64,000 nucleotides of DNA from the NCBI RefSeq assembly GCF_019649055.1, contig NW_026570234.1:1612001-1676000 (forward strand). The letters are read 5' to 3'. The stretch is from Paramacrobiotus metropolitanus. Its lineage: Eukaryota > Tardigrada > Eutardigrada > Parachela > Macrobiotidae. The translations under genes and the position numbers were made by a program. Numbering within the stretch: the stretch's first letter is position 1; each line of letters opens with the position of its first letter. Positions 47,301 to 55,822 of the stretch are shown here, piece by piece. Below the pieces are notes generated by a model, which was given only the letters and a program-made list of their open reading frames with translations, was not told the origin of the DNA and did no database searches.

Positions 47301-47784
47301 AGATGGGACTGCCCCATGCCGAATTTGTTGGCTCAATTATACCGTCTTTAATCATTTCCTGTGTTTTAGCTTGGAGCCATTTTCGATCCTCGAACGACGT
47401 GCGATACGGAGGAGTTCTGACCGGCAAACTCGTGCCTGTATCCACTGAATGCTCATATATGGTACAACAACCCACAGGACGTGTTTTAGTCGGTAAGACA
47501 GACTTCGCTTGATAAAATATAGCTTTTAATTCATCCTTGCTGGGACAGATATTACCAACTTTGATTTTTGCGAAAGTTTCCTCTGTTTCAGGATCAACGA
47601 CACTAACGGCGGGTGGCGGCAACTGCATCGCCACACATTCATTTATTTTCTCCGGTGACCGGAACACCTCCCTCCTTACTGGGAATGCCACTAATTGCCT
47701 CTTGACAGTTCTCCAGGAACTCCGGAGAGTCCATTTGATAAACTGCGTCCACGAGCGCGACTTCGCCAAGGTTGGTTTCTTCAT
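44383..47784 (-). CDS. pol: Ty3/gypsy pol: reverse transcriptase, RNase H, integrase
   Basis: A 1133-aa frame. RT occupies roughly residues 130-330, with SKIDLKSGFWQI and the catalytic FIDDI box. RNase H follows (VIVDASTIAVGAVL, LEAYAVI, TDHQALVFL) to about 530. The integrase zinc domain (H...H, CASCPAC) lies near 700. The integrase core has the three acidic residues in AVDYGSK, SDRGSNF and NGLVEKRVGEIKKAL. A GPY/F-like module (AGWEIVRQSGPVHYVV) lies near 1010. RT before integrase makes this Ty3/gypsy, not Copia. It reads through in one frame and looks whole. Protease is encoded separately upstream. Confidence 0.95.
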   Translation of the reverse strand: MKKPTLAKSRSWTQFIKWTLRSSWRTVKRQLVAFPVRREVFRSPEKINECVAMQLPPPAVSVVDPETEETFAKIKVGNICPSKDELKAIFYQAKSVLPTKTRPVGCCTIYEHSVDTGTSLPVRTPPYRTSFEDRKWLQAKTQEMIKDGIIEPTNSAWGSPICIVKKKDKSRRLTVDFRKLNERLMGSSYPLPRVDDILNALDKATVFSKIDLKSGFWQIKIKPEDRCKTTMVGEEFTFQYKVLPFGMKDAPSAFQRAMDLTLANMKWRNVLVFIDDIIVFSKNLADHMRDLQELFLRLQECGWTINPEKTELFVNSITFLGHTVDQFGISTDPEKIQAVKEFGPIKDKKDILRFLGMVGYYRQFIKNFQEIAEPLQKLIPKKVTFEWGTDQCRSVEQLKEALVTAPVLARYDPEALSRVIVDASTIAVGAVLMQCPKDKPTDVPTNWRPIAYLSRKLTETQKRLYFPTELEAYAVICALKKWKHYLSDYQFEVQTDHQALVFLNNMRDAAGRLGRWALYIQQFNTKPVHIPGKENVIADALSRNPGEQPEPDSDDSDIEFDYRQTYPFAGDMAMIECCFAVLERDYVDIRFEMMSAEVKAVSEADMKAFDADKVQKLITDDKASYWAEEQSRDARIIRWRLLLENKKEKMSDHEKLHLNKFVVKQGVVYYKFELNRKIYYCMYVPVHWRLQFLQDNHDSPLAAHLGVLATYKRMYKYFYWPRMFESVKSYCASCPACLAQNPLATAPAGALQSNPTVPPRLVWAIDVAPALPTTESGNKNIIIAVDYGSKYIVAEAVERNDAATLALFFYRRILTVFGMPVHITSDRGSNFMSEMFRELLALAGVAHAPTASGHQQGNGLVEKRVGEIKKALAKYVNEQQSDWDIFLPALCAAFNSEVVERTGRSPFFMMHGTEMRLPINNFLPFEEDFVIPAHVYVQQMQRGLGEALDLVNAEEFRHKLKDKIRYDANISHVSYKPGDQVLVYVLPSKVGKNPSLMPRWTAGWEIVRQSGPVHYVVKSNRRGNVKTDTVHVSRLKPYNFRDVDTILQDEHLPKLLDCVEKECPDELVEAPAPPPVIPSVDSASSRLDAEYAEYLDNQMEAVPLLKTRSGRVVKPVERLVNQMNDKSVKRPVG

Positions 47785-47851
47785 TCAAAACCAGCGGTTT
47801 GTCAGAACACATTAACGACGCAGACTCGACAATTACCATACTCATTTAACG

Positions 47852-49810
47852 TTAAGACGCCGTCCAGTAATACGGCGTTTTATTTGACTCTGGTATTTTT
47901 CCTTCGTAGAGAAATGGCTGGGTGTACAGGTATTCATCTTGAAATTCCATGAACTGTTCGTCAGACATCGATGTCGTTGCGCGAATAATTCCCTGTGAAT
48001 GGGGCTGAATTATAACCGGCGAAGCTGGAAACAGCTCCATTTTAAAACAGTCAATTGGACCGGGTTCTGGCTCAAAGCGGTAAATATCATGTTCTACCGA
48101 ATTAACCTCAACCTGTGCTTGTGCCTGTTTCAGATGGGCGTCCCTGTACGCCAGCTCGATGACATCCTTCGAATACACGCATGCCGGGATATCAGTGGAC
48201 TCACGGACGTCCTGAGATCGTTTGGGCAAATTTTTAGCCGTCGGTTGTTGTAGCACCGGTGCCGGCTGCACCGTCTCAGCTGACATTTGGCTTGCCGCCT
48301 CTCTTTCTGCATATTCCCGCCGAATTCTGCGGCTGTAACTGGACTTTTTACGCCTAGGAGAATTCCTTGGACCTTCCGTTGGCAGTTCGTAGTTTCCCAC
48401 GGTAGGTTGTACTGCACTAGTCGCCACAGTCTCCCTCAATACTTTTTGCTCATGAATTTCGTTCCAAATCTTCCACTGTTCATTGATATCAACGTCTACT
48501 GGGGAGTCGTAAGAGGCCCTGACTGCCGAAGGAAGAAACTCCGAAACTTGCTCACTAATCAACTTATGGTTTTGCGGTGAGTTAGACACGATTTGAGAGT
48601 TTATTTCTCTTTGCTTCTCCGCCTGCTTATCTTCGTAGGAAACTGGACAAGGACCAACGCTTATCGGCGGCATCCCCTGTGCAGGAATGAAGTTTCCATT
48701 CTTGAATTCACCTGCTGGAGCCGGGTTATCAACGGAAAAGGTAACCTTACGTTTTCCTGTAGCTTTCTGTGCGGCCAACTGTTCATTTCTTTTAATTGTT
48801 TCAAAATGCCGCCGGTCATTAATTGAATTTCGACAAACATCACAGTTTTTCTCATACCGTTCGATTTCTATTATACAGTCCGGCCAGTAAAATAATTTCA
48901 CCAAGTACGGATATAGCTTTTCATGCCGGCCATACGCTTGCTTATGAATTAAAATTTCGTGGAAACAGGCAATTAATTTCCGTCGCCATTGGTGTGGCAC
49001 GTAAATTCTCGGACATGCACCAGAATGATCCGGTACTCTGCACAATATCCCTTCGCATATTACGAGTCTGTTAATCTCATACTTGGTAAAATTCGTATTA
49101 GCGTGCGACGGCTTCTTGTACATTTTGTACCACATCCGGCTATCAACACACTGCTGTTGAGTTTCGCGCCAAAACTGCGGATCTCGGAACCGTTGCTCCG
49201 AAGGGAATAAGCCCTTATCCTGCGGCCTATCCATCGGCGTCATCCATTTCTTCAACTCTGGATTGCGTGCCATGTAAGAGGGATAATCATGGACTTCATC
49301 AACATCTCTGCGATCACGCTCAACAGGTATGACATTTAATAATTTATTGTCTATGCTAAGGCATTCAACCGATTTGGAAGATTTCCGCAGAACACCCATG
49401 TATAGGTATTGAGCTGCAGGATGCTGCTGAAGTACTGCGTCAAGCGAAGAAATTTGGATCGGAAGCTGCAAGGGATCTTCACCCCCACGAACTTGACTGG
49501 ATCCGGAAGGAGGCACAGGGCTGACTGATGCCGAAGACGAGTTACTCGTGCTACTCGAGCTGCTTGCCGGTGGCGGCGGGGAAATTCTTTCACGTTTAAA
49601 CTGCGGCTGAGAAGACGCCTGTTCGCACCCCCACGAACTTGACTGGATACTATTTACAATAGATTCACCGCCTCCCCCACGAACTTGACTTTGTTCTGGG
49701 TTTTTCTCCACCTTAATTTCCTTTTTAATTGTAGGTTTAACCGGTTCATCGGCAACGGAAGCTGCCATGGGCAAATATTGCCGGATCATTTCCTGTACCA
49801 CGCTCCGCAC
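47852..49810 (-). CDS. 652-aa protein between protease and pol, with H2C2 zinc module
   Basis: Lies where gypsy elements normally have nothing. The N-terminal third is Ser/Pro-rich with three SQVRGG or near repeats. The middle has HEILIH ... YPYLVKLFYWPDCIIEIERY ... CDVC, an integrase-like H-x4-H / C-x2-C zinc domain without a catalytic core. The C-terminal third is basic then acidic and ends KTPYYWTAS. It probably reaches pol by splicing or read-through, as is usual for the family, or is its own product. Function unknown. Confidence 0.7.
   Translation of the reverse strand: MRSVVQEMIRQYLPMAASVADEPVKPTIKKEIKVEKNPEQSQVRGGGGESIVNSIQSSSWGCEQASSQPQFKRERISPPPPASSSSSTSNSSSASVSPVPPSGSSQVRGGEDPLQLPIQISSLDAVLQQHPAAQYLYMGVLRKSSKSVECLSIDNKLLNVIPVERDRRDVDEVHDYPSYMARNPELKKWMTPMDRPQDKGLFPSEQRFRDPQFWRETQQQCVDSRMWYKMYKKPSHANTNFTKYEINRLVICEGILCRVPDHSGACPRIYVPHQWRRKLIACFHEILIHKQAYGRHEKLYPYLVKLFYWPDCIIEIERYEKNCDVCRNSINDRRHFETIKRNEQLAAQKATGKRKVTFSVDNPAPAGEFKNGNFIPAQGMPPISVGPCPVSYEDKQAEKQREINSQIVSNSPQNHKLISEQVSEFLPSAVRASYDSPVDVDINEQWKIWNEIHEQKVLRETVATSAVQPTVGNYELPTEGPRNSPRRKKSSYSRRIRREYAEREAASQMSAETVQPAPVLQQPTAKNLPKRSQDVRESTDIPACVYSKDVIELAYRDAHLKQAQAQVEVNSVEHDIYRFEPEPGPIDCFKMELFPASPVIIQPHSQGIIRATTSMSDEQFMEFQDEYLYTQPFLYEGKIPESNKTPYYWTAS
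49482..49684 (-). repeat. Three internal copies of the polypurine-tract motif
   Basis: CCCCCACGAAC on the plus strand (49482-49492, 49628-49638, 49674-49684) equals the 11 bases that adjoin the 3' LTR at 32319-32329. Each internal copy continues TTGACT. Confidence 0.75.
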
Positions 49811-50265
49811 AAACTCCTCATCACGCTGATCAGATCCCTTTTAATCAGTGCAGCCTTGACTGGTGTAGTTTCTTTAATTTCCGTTTTCACCGGGACATCG
49901 ACAACTTTGTTTTACTGGTGGTGTCGACTGAGTCAAGCGAGGCCACTCCTGCTTCGCTTTTGCAAGTGTAAGATACAAATTTCTGGGGTCAGCTTTTGCC
50001 AGAATTAAATGAGCTGACTCATACGGTACGAATTTTGCCTCCTTAGCGACACCGATTCGCTCGGTCAGCATCAACGCTGGGATCGCGGGCGACGGCTTAA
50101 CTCCCACAGGGGAATTAATGGATCAAAATCGTGAGCACGAATAACGTCAGACATCAGGTGAGTTTCACGGCGTAAAATGCCGGAGCATTAGACGGTCTGC
50201 GCGAGAGACGCCAAGTCATCGTATTCATATCTAAAATAAAAGGCTTTGTAGCTAAAAGTCTAAAC

Positions 50266-51285
50266 CTAAAACAACGTGGTCTCTATCAAAGTGGAACTCA
50301 CAAGCATAGCGTGCTCAAACGCCATGCCAAATTCATGGATAGTGACTACCACAGAAAGCGGCTCAATCAACTGCCTTCCTTGATAAGCTGTATGTACAAC
50401 CCTGCCTTTAATGTGATCCGGACAGCGGTGAATATTTAATTTTAAATCTTTAGCCATCTTCAATGACATAACAGAAATACTAGAGCCCGTATCCAGCATA
50501 GTCTTCACTTTCTGATAATTTATATCGATTACAGAATACCAAGCCTGGGCATCCAGCGTCGGCAACAAGCAAACGTGATCTGCCAACGGATATTGCGAAA
50601 AATCCTGAACTTCCATTTTATTGCACTGTGGCGGCGACGTGGACAAACCAGCCGGTAAGTCCAACTCCATCATATTAATCTGCTGCTGCGGGTTATTGTA
50701 ACGTGCCAACAATTCTGCAGATGGCTCATACTGACGGGGAAGTACAAATTGATTCGTACAACCAGCTGCAGGATGAAGACCATGACAGCGGAAACAAATC
50801 TCGACTCCGCGATTTGTTCGCCATTTATCCTTCAGGATATTTCGTTCATCAAACGGAGGTTGACTACCGGCCTGCTGATTTTGCCGGTAATTCTGGTTAT
50901 TTTGCTGACGATTATTATTGTTGTTGAAACCCCCGCGTCCGCGATAATTACTATTATTATTATTATGGCGGTAATTTCCACGATTATTACCGCCATCATA
51001 ATTGTTGTTATTCGCAGGGCCATTCTGTTGGTACTGCTGATCGAAATTCTGCACCGGTTGTTGGAATTGCGGCTGCATAACCGGCATCATTGGATTCATC
51101 ATTTGAACTGGGACAGGCATAGGAGCCTGCATAGGAATTGGTTGAGGGAAAGTCTGCGCAAATTGTACCGGGTGTTGTTCAACAAATGGTGGCTGTGAAT
51201 ACACCGGAACTGGAACAAATTGCGGCTGGGGAACATTCAGGACGGGTTGGATTGGAGCCACCGTATTCTGCGGCTGCGGAATCAC
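50266..51285 (-). CDS. pro: Protease and nucleocapsid-like region of the giant element
   Basis: A 339-aa frame abutting gag. It begins Pro/Gln-rich, then Asn/Gly/Arg-rich (RGRGGFNNNNNR), then has a Cys/His cluster (CFRCHGLHPAAGC) like a degenerate zinc knuckle. Near residue 270 is an aspartic-protease active site, MLDTGSSISVMSLKMA. The position at the gag end fits read-through, as is common in this family. Confidence 0.8.
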   Translation of the reverse strand: MIPQPQNTVAPIQPVLNVPQPQFVPVPVYSQPPFVEQHPVQFAQTFPQPIPMQAPMPVPVQMMNPMMPVMQPQFQQPVQNFDQQYQQNGPANNNNYDGGNNRGNYRHNNNNSNYRGRGGFNNNNNRQQNNQNYRQNQQAGSQPPFDERNILKDKWRTNRGVEICFRCHGLHPAAGCTNQFVLPRQYEPSAELLARYNNPQQQINMMELDLPAGLSTSPPQCNKMEVQDFSQYPLADHVCLLPTLDAQAWYSVIDINYQKVKTMLDTGSSISVMSLKMAKDLKLNIHRCPDHIKGRVVHTAYQGRQLIEPLSVVVTIHEFGMAFEHAMLVSSTLIETTLF

Positions 51286-53699
51286 CGTTTCCGTGTACGA
51301 GCGGGAGTATCCACCTCGATTATTGCCGTAATTTCCGCGGCCTCCCCGGTTCGAATAATAATTTCCTCTCTGCGACGAGCCACCGCGGCCGCCTCGATTT
51401 TCATAATTCGAATTATTATTATTATTATTGCCGGCACTTCTCGGTTCTGAAGGGCACTTTTCTGAGTTGATTCAGGTGCCTTTTTATCCTTATTCATTCG
51501 TTTCCATAGCTTCTCACACTCTTGTAGTTTCTTTTCAAATTCCGAGTAGTTTTTAGGCGCTGCATTATAAATTTCTCGGAACCACGCCGGTCGATGCTCC
51601 TGCACGCCATCAAGAAGTGCTTCCACTTGCTCTTCATCCGATGTTTTTAGTTCCTCAAACCATGGGAGGAAACTATCCAGGTAAGCGCGAACTGGTTCAT
51701 AAAATTCCAATTTGCGGTTATTCATTTTTCGGCGAATATCGGCTTTAGAAAGAGAGCCGTTAAAGTGCTCTACAATCGCCGGCTTAAAGAAATCTGACCA
51801 CGATTTGCCTTTGTTGTCCTTCCAGAATTTTTCAAACCATTGAAAGGACGGACCGGTGAATGCACCGATTACTCTGCGACACGTTGTCTCATCATTCCAG
51901 TTATTCGTGGCTCTACATTGTTCAACATTCATGAGCCACCTTTGAATTTTTTCCGGGTGAGCATCATCAAAGGCAAGTAGCTTCATGCCTCCTACTGTTT
52001 TATCGCTGTCTTTTTCCACAATTTTTGCTAAAAGCTCAACAACGCTTTCTTGTGTAAGCGTCGTTCTATCCGAAATTTGGGTCTGTTTATTTAGCCATTC
52101 CTCCAGCTGAGGATTTCTGGACAAAGATTCATTACTCGCCGTGCTACTAGGGCGACGGTGTTCATCCTCCATTAGGGCATCATCCATTAGTTCATTTTCT
52201 GTATCGGAACTATCCCTATTTTCTGTTCCTCGCATCTGGCGACCAGATTCGTCAGCTGTTCTTTTCAGAATTTGTTGGCGTAAGTCTGTTGAGCCATTTT
52301 TCCTCTGTTTGGCAGGTGCCGTTTCCCTTGGAATTTGACTTTCTGAGGCTGAACGCGGCATGGCCTGAGCCTCCGAGAATTCGACTCGTGATTCCTGTCT
52401 AGGCCTGCGCAAGATGCCAGCTGGATTACTACCAGTAGCTAAAGGCTGATCCACGTATGACGAAAAATTTTGGGGATTAAATGGTGTAAAGGGGGAAGGA
52501 CGTAATACATCTCCTGTCGCTACCGGCGCTTCCCTTTGAAAGTATCCTTCACCGCCACCAAGAGCAGCATCTGTATTTCGAAGCCGACGAAGTTCGTCAT
52601 ATGCTTGCTTTAGATCCACTTCCATCTTGGTAAGTTGATCTTGTTTTTCATGCCATTCCCTTCGGCATTGCGCATTTTCTTCATACAGTCGATTACACCT
52701 TTCAGACTTTTCATATGCGTCAGCCTGTGCTGTATTTTTCGCTTGAATCGCGTTCTCACAGTTATCACATCTTTTGTCCTTTTTCGAGTCTATTAATTCC
52801 TTTTGGGCCTTTTGGACATTCTCTCGCTCTATAGTCAACAGACCCTGCAACCTCTCAATTTCCTTTTGGGACGCATCATCCTTTTCCTTGGGAATATGCA
52901 TCGGGCCGACTGAAGACTTGTTATTCAGCTGCACTCTCACTTGTGTGAGTTCACGCTGTAGAGAGTCTTCCACATCTTTAGCCCGTCTCTTTTCATCATC
53001 CAAATCTTTGGTAAGTTTCGTAACCAGGTTCTGCGCATCCGTCAAATTTTTATTGGTTAATTTATGCGCATCTTTCTCAGAATTACAATCTTTCTGAGCT
53101 TTCGAGAGCTTTTGGTTCAAATCAGTTATTTGTTTCGTTAAATCCGGTGCTGGTTGCGCACTGAGGCCATCAATCGTAGCTTTCGCGTTTGAAAGATCTC
53201 TCTGAGCATCTTCCAACTGTTTTTCAAAATTACGATTCGTGTCTTTTAAAGTATCGCGCTCATCTTGCATTGCATTAAATGCAGCCTCCGCATTTCTGTT
53301 GGCTTGTCTTAGACTGTGCAAATTATCATTCGCAATGCGTATTTCGTTGGCCAATCTGTCATTTTCTATTTGTTCATTTTCAAATTTAACACGCATCTCA
53401 TTGAAATCGTTTTGGAATTTCAATTTTTCGTTTCGTTCCGCATCTACACGAGCGTCTAAAGACATTGTATTACCCATTTCATCTACTTTTGTTTTTGTAG
53501 ATGCAATGAGCGTGCGGAGACTTTGGATCAATACGGGCATAGTTTGCCGAACTATCAAGCCCACGTCCTGGTCAGTTTCTGCCGCAGCTAACTGCTCATC
53601 AACTTCCCTAGCTTGGGTAAGGAAGTCCTCATCTGGTTGCTCAAAATCTTTTTCTGACACAAAACTATGTAATTTGAGCTGTGCCGGGTGGAATGTCAT
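51282..53699 (-). CDS. gag: Gag with long coiled coil (805 aa)
   Basis: Residues about 60-370 form a long heptad-rich coiled coil (LKFQNDFNEMRVKFENEQIE and following), unusual for gypsy Gag. From about 560 comes a retrotransposon-gag capsid-like domain (HPEKIQRWLMNVEQC, GPSFQWFEKFW, EFYEPVRAYLDSFLPWFEEL), then a basic end. The coiled coil may drive assembly of a large particle, which a 24-kb genome would need; this is inference. Confidence 0.8.
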   Translation of the reverse strand: MTFHPAQLKLHSFVSEKDFEQPDEDFLTQAREVDEQLAAAETDQDVGLIVRQTMPVLIQSLRTLIASTKTKVDEMGNTMSLDARVDAERNEKLKFQNDFNEMRVKFENEQIENDRLANEIRIANDNLHSLRQANRNAEAAFNAMQDERDTLKDTNRNFEKQLEDAQRDLSNAKATIDGLSAQPAPDLTKQITDLNQKLSKAQKDCNSEKDAHKLTNKNLTDAQNLVTKLTKDLDDEKRRAKDVEDSLQRELTQVRVQLNNKSSVGPMHIPKEKDDASQKEIERLQGLLTIERENVQKAQKELIDSKKDKRCDNCENAIQAKNTAQADAYEKSERCNRLYEENAQCRREWHEKQDQLTKMEVDLKQAYDELRRLRNTDAALGGGEGYFQREAPVATGDVLRPSPFTPFNPQNFSSYVDQPLATGSNPAGILRRPRQESRVEFSEAQAMPRSASESQIPRETAPAKQRKNGSTDLRQQILKRTADESGRQMRGTENRDSSDTENELMDDALMEDEHRRPSSTASNESLSRNPQLEEWLNKQTQISDRTTLTQESVVELLAKIVEKDSDKTVGGMKLLAFDDAHPEKIQRWLMNVEQCRATNNWNDETTCRRVIGAFTGPSFQWFEKFWKDNKGKSWSDFFKPAIVEHFNGSLSKADIRRKMNNRKLEFYEPVRAYLDSFLPWFEELKTSDEEQVEALLDGVQEHRPAWFREIYNAAPKNYSEFEKKLQECEKLWKRMNKDKKAPESTQKSALQNREVPAIIIIIIRIMKIEAAAVARRREEIIIRTGEAAEITAIIEVDTPARTRKR

Positions 53700-53740
53700 T
53701 GTTCCACCACGAATACTTTACTTGCTCTTGTTTCAGATCC

Positions 53741-54379
53741 TCAGGAGATATCCGCTTTATCCGCAGCCGCCAACGCTATTAAATTATTGTCCGACTGGGA
53801 CGACTGGGGTTCTGTCTGACTCTCGGCCACGCTTGGGGTTTCCGATATGGGCTCATCCAGTATCGCACCGGATGCCTGAGCTGGAATTCTCTCCTTGGCA
53901 CCGCGCGTGACGCGCTCATTTGCTGCTTGTTTTTTGGGAGTTTTTCCGGTTGCTTTTGACGCTGTGAGTGCGGCTTGAGCCGCCTCTCTGCGTCTATTCA
54001 AATCTTCCGTATATTCTGGCAGCCACCTGTTTGCATCCTGCAAGGCAGCTTTAAACTGCTCATCAGTAATGTCCAGGTAAGCTTCAGGGATACATCCCTC
54101 GTACTCAATCCAAGGTTTAAAATGTGCTGGTAATCTCGTTTTAGAATTTAAGTACCGCCTGATTTCCTGGTAATCAATCCATGACTTCCCACAGAATGCA
54201 TCTTGTGCTTCTGGTGGTTCGACATTAAGAGCGATGTACATTAAATTCAACGGGATTTCCTTTGCATTGAATTTGAACCTTGTCTGAGCTCTCGATCCAT
54301 CGTACGCCCCAATAATCACTTTGTTATCTGGGATCTTACGCGGTGGTGGGCGATTTCTAGGAATCGAACCGCCCGACAT
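53741..54379 (-). CDS. First frame of the giant element, 212 aa, unknown
   Basis: Lies 5' of gag. MSGGSIPRNRPPPRKIPDNK, then a compact part (KSWIDYQEIRRYLNSKTRLP, EAYLDITDEQFKAALQDANR), then an Ala/Lys/Ser-rich tail. It could be a matrix-like part of Gag made separately. No family recognised. Confidence 0.55.
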   Translation of the reverse strand: MSGGSIPRNRPPPRKIPDNKVIIGAYDGSRAQTRFKFNAKEIPLNLMYIALNVEPPEAQDAFCGKSWIDYQEIRRYLNSKTRLPAHFKPWIEYEGCIPEAYLDITDEQFKAALQDANRWLPEYTEDLNRRREAAQAALTASKATGKTPKKQAANERVTRGAKERIPAQASGAILDEPISETPSVAESQTEPQSSQSDNNLIALAAADKADIS

Positions 54380-54399
54380 TTCTGCTTTTTATTTTAAAT

Positions 54400-55149
54400 A
54401 ACCTTTGCGGCTAATTAAAATAAAAGGTACAGCAGCGATTGTGCTACTGGTTCAAAAATTGCAATTGTGCAATTACTGTCTCCTCACTTCCCAATCCTCC
54501 TTTTAGGTTTGAATTGTTCAGTGAGTTTAGACACAGCGAACCTTTGCGGTTTCGACTGTAACAAATTCTTAAAATTACACTGCTGCACTTTGCGTGCTGC
54601 TGTAATTTTAGAATTCACAGGTCAATCACCGTTTGCCGGTGTTTACCTTTTTCACGGTCAACTCTCTCTAGCTGCTGATTTTGGCTACCGCTTGCGGCTT
54701 GCCTTTATCAGTCTGCTGGAGATCGTTATCTCACCTGGCCACTGACAATGGCTCGGTGCTTACTATCTGCTCTATCTGCAGGCCAGGTGCACTGACACTG
54801 CAGATTACACTTTACTCGCCGCGGTTACTGCTTTGCGCAGACAACCCGGAAATTACCCACACAGACACCAATAAATTGCACAGCCGACCTTTGAGGTTTC
54901 GACTGTTAAATTCCTACGGTCCAATTTAAATTAAATTAAATTAATTTAATTGGCGAGGAAGCTCACCAGTGAGGAAGCTCACAATTGCGAGGAAGCTCGC
55001 TAAAAATAAATTAACTAGGCCAGATCGGGAACGCTGACCTCCTTCGGCGTACCTTTGCGGTTCGACGCCTTTCTGTACGGACCACTTTTACCAATAAATT
55101 ACCATCAAACGTTCCACCAATAATTTTCTGTTACATCGGGAAAATTAAA
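54400..55149 (-). other. 5' leader of the giant element
   Basis: Non-coding between the priming site and the first frame. It contains GAGGAAGCTC repeats (near 54957, 54971 and 54989, plus strand), possibly leader structure or packaging sequence. No gene seen. Confidence 0.45.
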
Positions 55150-55167
55150 AGACACCGGTGGGCGCCA
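55150..55167 (-). promoter_or_regulatory. Primer-binding site
   Basis: Directly after the 5' LTR (minus strand) comes TGGCGCCCACCGGTGTC; TGG is the complement of a tRNA CCA end. I cannot name the tRNA. Confidence 0.75.
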
Positions 55168-55741
55168 TGTCGTGTATAAGCGTTCACGCCGATTAAGGCT
55201 CCATGAACAATCTTTACTCTTCCACGCCTGTAATGCTCAATCGGTAGGCACTCGTACTCTCAAACTGTAACAGAAGAACTATGGTGGAAATAAGACGAAC
55301 GAATCAGGAACACCGAAGATCAGGAATCCCTCAGGAACGAGCTAACCACAACTTCCGGTCGTAAGTCCTGTGAGGATCGGCAAGAGCTAGGACGATTGTG
55401 TCACGAGCAAACCTGTATACTAAGCGATAATCCGGGAACAACTATGCACTTCAGTAGGAACAAGTATTGCTGTCTCTTTATCCAATTCACATCACAGTTC
55501 ACAACGCTAGGAAATTGTAATTAGGAAGCAGTCTCAGAAGTAAATCTCAGACTACTGATCCCGATATTAGGCATCACCAGAACTTATATAGACTTTGCGT
55601 TATGACATCATATACATCGCTAGTAAAAGAGAACAGCAAATCACAGCATTGATTGACTAGATTATCCGTTATGTTGCAGGTGGAAGGCGGACAGTCAGCA
55701 TCCGTACGTACTCCGGCGTATGATCCTACTCCCATACGTCA
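55168..55741 (-). repeat. LTR (5' LTR of the giant element)
   Basis: 574 bp, about three differences from the other LTR, followed by CAAG (55742-55745). Confidence 0.95.
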
Positions 55742-55822
55742 CAAGGTATAGTGCACGAGTATTCCTGTTTCAAGAACAGCAAGCTAGCTAAGTGAAGTTG
55801 AATTCGTGGCAGATTCCCTGTA

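Larger units (their letters stand above)
31745..55741 (-). mobile_element. Giant (24-kb) Ty3/gypsy-type LTR retrotransposon with accessory genes
   Basis: Two 574-bp direct repeats in the same orientation (31745-32318 and 55168-55741) bound 23,997 bp and are flanked by CAAG on both sides. The LTRs differ at about three positions, so the insertion is recent. The coding direction is minus, making the right LTR the 5' LTR. Reading from it: priming site, a 212-aa frame, gag, protease, a 652-aa protein with an integrase-type zinc module, pol with RT, RNase H and integrase (Ty3/gypsy order), then about 12 kb of accessory genes and a tRNA-like array before the polypurine tract. The matching LTRs, single target duplication and long frames say the unit inserted whole and is mostly intact; at most one or two breaks are suspected. 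Ordinary gypsy elements are 5-9 kb; known giants (plant Ogre, planarian Burro) show the family can grow. The accessory set is not one I recognise. Confidence 0.93.

Noticed and set aside
54335-54365. A further B-box (GGTTCGATTCC) on the minus strand
   Set aside because: It lies in the start of a protein frame and has no A-box at the right distance; likely chance.
31745-55741. Two nested or adjacent elements in place of one giant one
   Set aside because: The outer LTRs match in length and almost in sequence, share the same 4-bp flanking duplication, and no second LTR pair was found inside. One insertion explains it best.
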